Positions 6,638 through 12,250 of a stretch of DNA of 12,250 nt are shown piece after piece (the stretch's first letter is position 1; each line of letters opens with the position of its first letter). Below the pieces are notes generated by a model, which saw only the letters and a program-made list of their open reading frames with translations, did not search any database and was not told where the DNA came from. Source of the DNA: Bacteroidales bacterium (GTDB taxonomy: Bacteria > Bacteroidota > Bacteroidia > Bacteroidales > Paludibacteraceae); contig CAAGML010000193.1 of assembly GCA_900771035.1 (NCBI GenBank), positions 1 through 12,250 of the forward strand. The letters are read 5' to 3'. Made by a program: the position numbers and the translations under genes.

Positions 6638-7810
6638 TTATTTTTCAAATATATTACGCAGTGGCTTCTTGGATTTCAGGCCAGAGAGGAGGAAGCGCAC
6701 ATTGAGTTGCTGCTGGTGCTGAAGGGTTTCGCCGTCGTAGTGGAGGTTGTAGGAAAGATAGCAGTTGACGAATGAATTGCGGTAGATGTAGGCGAAGATG
6801 TCAAGACGGTTGTAGATTTTAGACTGGTAGAAAGGGTCGCCTTGATTGAGGAAATGCCCCCATTTCCCGTAGTTAGGCATCATGCAGTCGCCATAATAGA
6901 AACGGTTGTGTACGCCGAGGAACCACCAGTTGAAATAGAGGTCGGCGGTGAAGCCCTGCGGCTTTTTATAGATTTCGGCAGTGCGGTCATTCTGAATGCC
7001 AAGCACATAACCCAAGGTAACAGAGAAAGAGTCGATAGGAGAGAGAAGGTCGGTGAAGTCAAAACCAATCTGTGGGGATACGTAGAAATCGTCACAGACA
7101 CCCTCGCGAGGGGTTGGAGCCTTAGGATTTGCCTTGTGATTCAGCTGGACAAATCCCCCGATGTTGAACCATTTGTACTGATAACGTCCATCAACGACAA
7201 TGCGGAACATCTCTCGGCAGTCAGTCTCCTGAGCACCTCGCCAGTCGCACATAAACTCGGCATAACCACGGTGGTCCTGGTACGAGAAAAGCGCACCCTG
7301 GATATTTGGGTGGAAATAGCCTATAGAGTCGTAGAGGAGGAAATCAGGAAGAGCGTGAAGACGCTGGGCAAAAGGTATTGCGCCAAGACGGAGGTTTACA
7401 CCTTTGTAGTTGTAGTGATAGTAAGCGGTAGGGTCGAACTGCACGTCATTCCAGTCACCACCGAGACGCTGGGTGTAGTTCACACCGGCAATGAGGCGAT
7501 GAGTACCTCCGATAAGGTCACGGATTTGCACACCAACCTCTGGCGCAAGACGGAAATTGAAAATTGTCTGAGGGGTCTGGTAAGGGTCGTGGTACTCGCG
7601 GTTGTCAAAATAGGAGTAGAAATCCACATCGTAAATGAATCTGACACGTTTGGCATTAGCCCGTGCAATATCGTTTGCCCTGGCAGTGTCAACGGCGATG
7701 GTTTTTGGTTTGGAGTAACGCATCCAGAAGCCACGAACTTCGATTGAGTCAGCGGCAAAGAGGGTCGAGACAACGAAGACAAACAAAGAAGAAAGTATTA
7801 GCTTTTTCAT
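6638..7810 (-). CDS. Secreted, probably outer-membrane beta-barrel protein of unknown function
   Basis: 390 aa with a clear signal peptide (MKKLILSSLFVFVVSTLFA, cleavage near residue 19-20) and no lipobox cysteine. The mature protein is rich in aromatic residues and in alternating hydrophobic/polar strands (for example RLIAGVNYTQRLGG, GVNLRLGAIPFAQRL, FNIGGFVQL, FSVTLGYVLGI, LNVRFLL), the look of a transmembrane beta-barrel. The final strand is followed by about 15 basic residues, so the chain does not end in the usual terminal aromatic. I recognise no named family. It is the last gene of the operon after the GH92 mannosidase (29-nt gap), so a porin-like or structural role in mannoside use is possible (inference only). 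There is no visible terminator in the 3 bp before the convergent ATPase gene. Confidence 0.72.
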   Translation of the reverse strand: MKKLILSSLFVFVVSTLFAADSIEVRGFWMRYSKPKTIAVDTARANDIARANAKRVRFIYDVDFYSYFDNREYHDPYQTPQTIFNFRLAPEVGVQIRDLIGGTHRLIAGVNYTQRLGGDWNDVQFDPTAYYHYNYKGVNLRLGAIPFAQRLHALPDFLLYDSIGYFHPNIQGALFSYQDHRGYAEFMCDWRGAQETDCREMFRIVVDGRYQYKWFNIGGFVQLNHKANPKAPTPREGVCDDFYVSPQIGFDFTDLLSPIDSFSVTLGYVLGIQNDRTAEIYKKPQGFTADLYFNWWFLGVHNRFYYGDCMMPNYGKWGHFLNQGDPFYQSKIYNRLDIFAYIYRNSFVNCYLSYNLHYDGETLQHQQQLNVRFLLSGLKSKKPLRNIFEK

Positions 7811-7839
7811 AACGAATTTTCAAATATCAACAAAGTTTT

Positions 7840-10632
7840 TTATCGGATTACGATTTCATCGACGAAGAGCCATGACTGATAGCCGGCACTGACGTGCCAT
7901 TCAGGCAAGGGACCGTAGTTGACAGCCTTAATCTTGACATAGCGTGTTTTTGTGTCGAGGTCAAGCGCGAACTCGTTAATGGTGAAATCGTTGTAACGCT
8001 CATAAAGCGCAGGATAGACAGTGTTGTCAACCTTGCCTGCCAAATTGTATGTTTTGCCATCGGCAGAGGTGTAGAACTCGACAGCTGTAGGGAACATTAT
8101 CCAACTGTTGATGTTCTCAAGGCACTCAACGCCAATGTGGGAAATCTTGCGATTGGAGAGCAGATCCACTATAACCTCCATATCCTTGACCCACCCCTGC
8201 CATCCGCCGACACGGTAATTCGCAGAGCCATGAAGATTGTCAATAAGGCCCTTTTCTCCATTTTCTATGTATTGAGGCTCAGGACGGGTGATGTAGGTTA
8301 TTGTCTTGTCAGGCACGAAACGGGTCAGAGAATGAGTGACAGCCTCGCTGACAATCATGTCAGGGCTGACTGCACAGGCACGTATGGTGACACTCTCACG
8401 GACAACAAACGGTCCTGTGTAGAGTGTGGCGGAATCAGGTGTGGGATATGAGCCGTCGAGAGTATAATAGATAACGGCGTCAGCTTCCTTGCACGAGATT
8501 GCGACAATGGCAGAGTCGGTGAACTGAGGTTGCCAGTCTGAAAAGACAGGGGCAGGGGTGATGCGCTTTTTCTGAGGGATTCCCGTTATGCTGTTGTCAT
8601 AAAACACGCCGTTACGTAGGAACTTGCCAGCCTGCCACGATTTGTCAATCACCATTTTGCCTGAAGGACGATGGATTGTCACCTTTGAGAAAAGAGGCTC
8701 AACGGTGACGTATTCGCCAGAGCCAGGGCAGACAGGGTAAAAGCCCATTGAACTCATCACGTACCACGCACTCATCTGACCACAATCCTCATTACCGCAA
8801 AGTCCGTCAGGCTGAGGGGTATATAGTTCGTTCAGGATACGATGGACGAGAGAGTTGGTTTTCTCAGGCTGACCGAAATATGTGTAGAGATATGCGGCGT
8901 GGTGCGAAGGCTCATTGCCATGTGCATACTGGCCAATACAGCCGGTGATGTCAACCTGCTCACGGCCGGAAGTCTCGCTGGACATTGTGAAGAGCGAGTC
9001 AAGAAATGCGATAGCCTTGTTCCTGCCACCGAGCATCTCTGCCCAACGGTAAACGTCATGAGGGACGAAAGAGCTGTACTGCCAGCAGTTTGCCTCGGTG
9101 TAGTGGTTGTTGACCTCGACAGGATTGAAAGGCGTGACGAAAGCGCCATTACGGCGGGCACGCATGAAACCATTGTAATCCATCACATTCTGCCATGACT
9201 GACAACGTTTGTAATACTTGTCAGACACTGAAATCAAATCAGGGAAGAAGCGGTTTATAAGCTGGGTTATGCACCAGTCGTCGTATGAATACTCTATTGT
9301 CTTCGAGACTGACTCGTTGTCATCCTCTGACGAAAGATAATTCCGGACGACATACATAAGATGTGCATCAGTACGGTTTGAGGTGGTGATTAACCCGTCA
9401 ATGAGTGAATACATCATATCCTTGTCATTGCGGCAAGGCTCGGAGTTGAGGTAAGCGTCAAGAATGACCGGGGCACTGTGATAACCTATCATACAGTGAG
9501 TCTCGTTCGCCGCCAACTCCCACATTGTCAGTTCATGACCTTGCTCCCAGTGCATCTGCATGGAGTAGAGGAAATCGTATGTGATGTCAGGCTCTATGAT
9601 AGACATAAGAGGGTGAAGAGCACGGAAAGTGTCCCAGAGAGAGAATACAGTATAGACTTTGTGGTTATTGGCGGCAGTATGAATCTGGTTGTCCGTGCCA
9701 CGGTAACGGCCATCCACATCACTCCACAGATATGGGGAGGTGTAGCAATGGTAAAGTGCTGTATAGAAATTCCTGAGCTGGGTGTCCGTGCCTCCCTCAA
9801 GTTCGATTTTCGAGAGAGTCTTGTTCCAGAGGGCTTCGGCTTTTTTGCGTACTGCGTTGAACTTCTGTTTGCCGCGAGTGGCGAGATTGCGTGCGGCACC
9901 TTCACAGTCAACACCTGAGATAGACACATAGACTTCCACTGTATTGACATTGTCAGGGAGATATACAAGAGCCCTTGTGTTGTGGTCAAGATAGACGATA
10001 TTCTTGTAAGGCACCGAGGTCTGAAGTGCGAAATAGCAGTGTTGGTGAGGATTCCAAGAGGAACTTTCGCGATAGCCCATGATTATGTCAGGGTTGCTTT
10101 TGTCGAAACCTGCCTTGACAAGTTTGTCGCGGTGGTTAAGGTCTATGACAAACGCCTTCTGTCCCCCGTTATTGTTGAATGTGTAACGGTGGACTGCCAC
10201 ACGGTCGGTGGTGGTGAGTTCAACATTGATGTTGTAACGGTCAAGCAGTACACCATAGTAACCAGGCGAGACAATCTCGTTTTCGTGAGAGAAGTGGGAC
10301 TTGTAATATTTGGATTTGCTTGACTTCGCGCCATCAACGATGACAGGCATGAGAAGAATGTCGCAATAATCCTCGCAACCTGTGCCACTCAGGTGAGTAT
10401 GCGAAAAGCCATAGATTGTGTCGTCTGAGAAATGATAGCCGCTACAGCCGTCCCATCCGCCAAGACGAGTGTCGGGACCTGGCTGAATCTGACCAAAAGG
10501 TACAATTGCGCCGGGAAAAGTGTGGCCGTGAAGGTCAGTGCCGACCAGAGGATTGACATACTGAGTCAAATCTACCTTGGCGTAAAGCGAGAATGAAAAG
10601 AGAACAAGAATTAAAGATAGAGCCTTTTTCAT
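7840..10632 (-). CDS. Secreted GH92 family alpha-mannosidase with CHB_HEX_C and F5/8-type C-terminal modules
   Basis: Calcium-dependent, inverting exo-alpha-mannosidase that trims mannose from N-glycans or yeast-type mannan (family knowledge). 930 aa with signal peptide MKKALSLILVLFSFSLYA and no lipobox, so likely periplasmic. The GH92 core shows VNPLVGT (26-32), FPGAIVPFGQIQPGPDT (39-55) and GFSHTHLSGTG (75-85), then NETHCMIGYHSAPVI (376-390), TEANCWQYSSFVPHD (512-526), GNEPSHH (572-578) and GNEDCGQMSAW (613-623); the last three hold the conserved acidic residues of the active site. Residues about 698-770 resemble a chitobiase/hexosaminidase C-terminal module (YYTLDGSYPTPDS). Residues about 780-930 resemble a discoidin-like F5/8C fold, probably carbohydrate-binding. 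It is longer than single-module GH92 enzymes of about 740-760 aa. Linkage specificity cannot be read from sequence alone. Second in its operon, 9 nt after the ROK kinase. Confidence 0.93.
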   Translation of the reverse strand: MKKALSLILVLFSFSLYAKVDLTQYVNPLVGTDLHGHTFPGAIVPFGQIQPGPDTRLGGWDGCSGYHFSDDTIYGFSHTHLSGTGCEDYCDILLMPVIVDGAKSSKSKYYKSHFSHENEIVSPGYYGVLLDRYNINVELTTTDRVAVHRYTFNNNGGQKAFVIDLNHRDKLVKAGFDKSNPDIIMGYRESSSWNPHQHCYFALQTSVPYKNIVYLDHNTRALVYLPDNVNTVEVYVSISGVDCEGAARNLATRGKQKFNAVRKKAEALWNKTLSKIELEGGTDTQLRNFYTALYHCYTSPYLWSDVDGRYRGTDNQIHTAANNHKVYTVFSLWDTFRALHPLMSIIEPDITYDFLYSMQMHWEQGHELTMWELAANETHCMIGYHSAPVILDAYLNSEPCRNDKDMMYSLIDGLITTSNRTDAHLMYVVRNYLSSEDDNESVSKTIEYSYDDWCITQLINRFFPDLISVSDKYYKRCQSWQNVMDYNGFMRARRNGAFVTPFNPVEVNNHYTEANCWQYSSFVPHDVYRWAEMLGGRNKAIAFLDSLFTMSSETSGREQVDITGCIGQYAHGNEPSHHAAYLYTYFGQPEKTNSLVHRILNELYTPQPDGLCGNEDCGQMSAWYVMSSMGFYPVCPGSGEYVTVEPLFSKVTIHRPSGKMVIDKSWQAGKFLRNGVFYDNSITGIPQKKRITPAPVFSDWQPQFTDSAIVAISCKEADAVIYYTLDGSYPTPDSATLYTGPFVVRESVTIRACAVSPDMIVSEAVTHSLTRFVPDKTITYITRPEPQYIENGEKGLIDNLHGSANYRVGGWQGWVKDMEVIVDLLSNRKISHIGVECLENINSWIMFPTAVEFYTSADGKTYNLAGKVDNTVYPALYERYNDFTINEFALDLDTKTRYVKIKAVNYGPLPEWHVSAGYQSWLFVDEIVIR

Positions 10633-10641
10633 GATTTATAG

Positions 10642-11610
10642 TTATTTGCGGAGGTGGATAAGTGCGGCAGAGCCAAGAATTGCCACTTCGTTGTCGCGAA
10701 GTTGTGACATAAGAATACGGCATTTGCCTTTGTAGATGTTCAGAAGATACTTATCGAAACTCTCGCGGAGAGGTTTGAGCAGTGGTTCGCCTACTTTGGT
10801 AGGACCACCCATGAGGAATATTGCCTCGGGGGCAGAGAAAGTCACGGCATTAGCCATGGCAAGGCCGAGATAGTCGGCAGTACGGCGGTAAGTCTCAAGG
10901 GCAAGAGGGTCGCCGGCGTTGGCTGCCTTGCCAATCATGAGGCTTGAAATCTCAGAATCAGGCACTGAAGGCGAAATCCACTCTTTTTGGTTTTGACTCT
11001 GAGGTTGGCTTTCGGCTCTCAGCTCACAATAAGTACGGACAATTCCGCTGGCAGATGTATATGCCTCAAGACATCCCTGACGGCCACAGCCACATTTGCG
11101 TCCTCCGGGAACAAGTATGTTGTGACCAAGTTCGCCGGCAGCACCGGTGCTGCCATGTACCAGTTTTCCATCGACAACTATCCCACTGCCGACACCTGTG
11201 CCGAGTGTAAACATTATGAAATGTTGCATACCTTTTGCCCCGCCGTAGATGTATTCTCCGTATGCTGCGGCGTTTGCGTCATTGCTGAGAACAACCGGAA
11301 TATTGACGTATTTGTGGAACTCTTTTTCAAACTCAAGAAGACCTTTCATTTTCAGGTTAGGGGCATAATCGACACATCCTGTATAGAAATTGCCGTTAGG
11401 GGCACCTATGCCAATACCCGACAAATCGTCAGGTCGCAGGTTGTTGTCAGAGAGCATGAGGTTAATTTGCTCCATTATGTCCTTCACATAGAGATGATAG
11501 TCAGTGTAAGAGGAGGTGGGCAGGTTTCTGCGGGCGATGATAGAGCCATCTTCGGTCACAAGACCTATATCAGTGTTTGTTCCACCGACATCTATACCAA
11601 TAGAATACAT
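10642..11610 (-). CDS. ROK-family sugar kinase (glucokinase-like)
   Basis: Cytoplasmic kinase that phosphorylates a hexose or N-acetylhexosamine with ATP. 322 aa, the usual length. The phosphate-binding motif is DVGGTNTDIG (7-16). The catalytic base is D111 in SNDANAAAYGE. The sugar- and zinc-binding region is GELGHN (159-164) followed by CGCGRQGCLE (173-182), with H163, C173, C175 and C180 as the expected zinc ligands. There is no N-terminal helix-turn-helix, so it is a kinase, not a ROK repressor. A low-complexity polar insert (SQPQSQNQK near 201-209) is unusual but lies on a likely surface loop. First gene of the operon with GH92, so glucose, mannose or GlcNAc are all possible substrates; the mannosidase context favours mannose (inference). 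Confidence 0.92.
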   Translation of the reverse strand: MYSIGIDVGGTNTDIGLVTEDGSIIARRNLPTSSYTDYHLYVKDIMEQINLMLSDNNLRPDDLSGIGIGAPNGNFYTGCVDYAPNLKMKGLLEFEKEFHKYVNIPVVLSNDANAAAYGEYIYGGAKGMQHFIMFTLGTGVGSGIVVDGKLVHGSTGAAGELGHNILVPGGRKCGCGRQGCLEAYTSASGIVRTYCELRAESQPQSQNQKEWISPSVPDSEISSLMIGKAANAGDPLALETYRRTADYLGLAMANAVTFSAPEAIFLMGGPTKVGEPLLKPLRESFDKYLLNIYKGKCRILMSQLRDNEVAILGSAALIHLRK

Positions 11611-11648
11611 AAATAAACAGTGTTATGAGGTGAGAAAATATTAGAGTG

Positions 11649-11656
11649 CAAAGATA
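11649..11656 (-). promoter_or_regulatory. -7 promoter element for the ROK-GH92-outer membrane protein operon
   Basis: Read on the minus strand the bases are TATCTTTG, an exact TAnnTTTG match, 38 nt before the kinase ATG. No exact TTTG is seen at the -33 position. It is the only strong -7 match just upstream of the operon. Confidence 0.6.
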
Positions 11657-11712
11657 GTAATAATTTTTGGAATAACGGCGTTTTTCGGGAAAATAAACTT
11701 CAAAATCGTCTC

Positions 11713-11775
11713 AACCTAATTAAAACCAAGAACTGGAAAAGAAATTTGACTGAGGGAGAGGGTTTTTATTAGGTT
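11713..11775. repeat. 15-bp inverted repeat upstream of the ROK operon promoter
   Basis: AACCTAATTAAAACC (11713-11727) and GGTTTTTATTAGGTT (11761-11775) are reverse complements at 14 of 15 positions (one T/T mismatch) with a 33-nt spacer. It lies about 60-120 bp upstream of the operon's -7 element. It could be a pair of operator half-sites, a hairpin terminator remnant, or the ends of a small element. Confidence 0.5.
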
Positions 11776-12066
11776 CAGCCTTCGGAGATGGTACGTGTTT
11801 GCAGCATGTAATTAGTGAGTTGATGTGTGACGGCATTGAGCGTTTTTAGAGGAATTGAATGACATTCCATGGTGTTTGCTGTGTATTTTTCTGCTTTTCA
11901 ACATACTTTATTTGGTGTTTTGACTCTATTTTTTCAATCTATTTTCTGAGAAAATGACATAAGACAAAATCGTCAACTCGTTGATTGACAGCATCTGTGT
12001 TGTTGAGCAATCTGAGAAAATGACTTTACTGCATTATTTCCTGACGAAAATACCAAAAATTTTTCG
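11776..12066. other. Non-coding, repeat-rich intergenic region
   Basis: No ORF of useful length on either strand. It contains a 14-nt exact direct repeat TCTGAGAAAATGAC (11945-11958 and 12011-12024); the wider context is CAATCT+ATTTT+CTGAGAAAATGAC in the first copy and CAATCTGAGAAAATGAC in the second, as if a short piece had been inserted or lost. The first copy also makes a small hairpin ATTTTC-TGA-GAAAAT (11941-11955). TGTTTGCAGCAT at 11796-11807 recurs at 12091-12102. Confidence 0.5.
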
Positions 12067-12074
12067 TAACTTTG
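12067..12074 (+). promoter_or_regulatory. -7 promoter element reading out of the right edge
   Basis: TAACTTTG matches TAnnTTTG exactly and is followed by CCCC and then an A-rich leader. A TTTC at 12037-12040 is too far upstream (26 bp) to serve as a proper -33 element, so activity is uncertain. It would drive a gene beyond the window. Confidence 0.5.
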
Positions 12075-12111
12075 CCCCTTCCAAAAAAAATGTTTGCAGC
12101 ATATAGTTAAA

Positions 12112-12132
12112 GGTGAGTTCTATAAATTCACC
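12112..12132 (+). other. Leader hairpin before a possible six-codon ORF
   Basis: GGTGAGTT (12112-12119) pairs with AATTCACC (12125-12132) through one G-U, with a 5-nt loop CTATA. Three bases later ATG TTA GAA AAA CAA AGA TAA (12136-12156) would encode MLEKQR. A GTG directly after the stop opens a frame in the same register to the window edge. The arrangement of promoter, hairpin and mini-ORF suggests a regulatory leader, but the mini-ORF may be chance. Confidence 0.3.
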
Positions 12133-12222
12133 GTTATGTTAGAAAAACAAAGATAAGTGATAAATAAACTTTTTGGTGCTTTAGAAGTTTCTTTTGGCAT
12201 CTTGCTGATTGTCAGTCGGTCA

Positions 12223-12236
12223 CAATGCCCGCATTG
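12223..12236. repeat. Short inverted repeat near the right edge
   Basis: CAATGC and GCATTG flank a CC dinucleotide, giving a 6-bp dyad in a segment that is more GC-rich than the leader before it. The nearby CTGATTGTCAG also has a 4-bp dyad. The surrounding sequence may belong to an interspersed repeat or to the leader of the next gene; the window ends too soon to tell. Confidence 0.3.
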
Positions 12237-12250
12237 CTCCCTCCTTCCGC

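Noticed and set aside
6842..7747. Long plus-strand ORF (301 codons) opposite the barrel-protein gene
   Set aside because: It lies wholly antisense to a gene with a signal peptide and operon context, and its translation shows no domain. It is a composition-driven shadow.
10642..11610. ROK protein as a transcriptional repressor
   Set aside because: The protein begins directly with the ATP-binding motif and has no N-terminal helix-turn-helix domain.

Overview
The window looks like a chromosomal segment of a Bacteroidales bacterium, Prevotella- or Bacteroides-like (inferred from gene content and promoter style; no 16S gene is present). Several genes are preceded by the Bacteroidetes -7 promoter element TAnnTTTG, Shine-Dalgarno sequences are mostly weak, and topA, hpt, adk, obg and the secreted GH92 mannosidase all have Bacteroidales-type sequences.

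Layout. Positions 1-301 hold a bidirectional terminator and perhaps the tail of a gene entering from the left. topA (DNA topoisomerase I) occupies 302-2614 on the minus strand. A divergent promoter region of about 220 bp separates it from a tight plus-strand housekeeping operon, hpt-adk-obg (2836-4947), with 3-nt gaps between genes. A 535-bp non-coding stretch follows. It contains a 199-bp element bounded by perfect 30-bp inverted repeats with an AT-rich core and a 4-bp flanking direct repeat, then a textbook Bacteroidetes promoter and a leader with two tandem 32-bp hairpin repeats. That leader precedes a stand-alone AAA+ ATPase/DUF4143 gene (5483-6634, plus). Convergent with it, only 3 nt away, is a minus-strand operon reading ROK sugar kinase (11610-10642), secreted GH92 alpha-mannosidase (10632-7840) and a secreted, probably beta-barrel outer-membrane protein (7810-6638). 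The last 640 bp have no recognisable gene. They carry direct and inverted repeats and a promoter-like leader reading out of the right edge.

How the genes work together. topA and hpt-adk-obg are ordinary DNA-topology, purine-salvage, nucleotide-homeostasis and ribosome-assembly functions. The ROK/GH92/outer-membrane set looks like a small alpha-mannoside utilisation operon: sugar release in the periplasm or at the envelope, a possible outer-membrane partner, and cytoplasmic phosphorylation of the released hexose. It has no SusC/SusD pair inside the window.

The best candidates for something undescribed are non-coding: the 199-bp inverted-repeat element (MITE-like, or less likely an invertible segment), the tandem hairpin leader of the ATPase, and the repeat-rich leader at the right edge. 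No anti-phage, CRISPR or biosynthetic system is visible.
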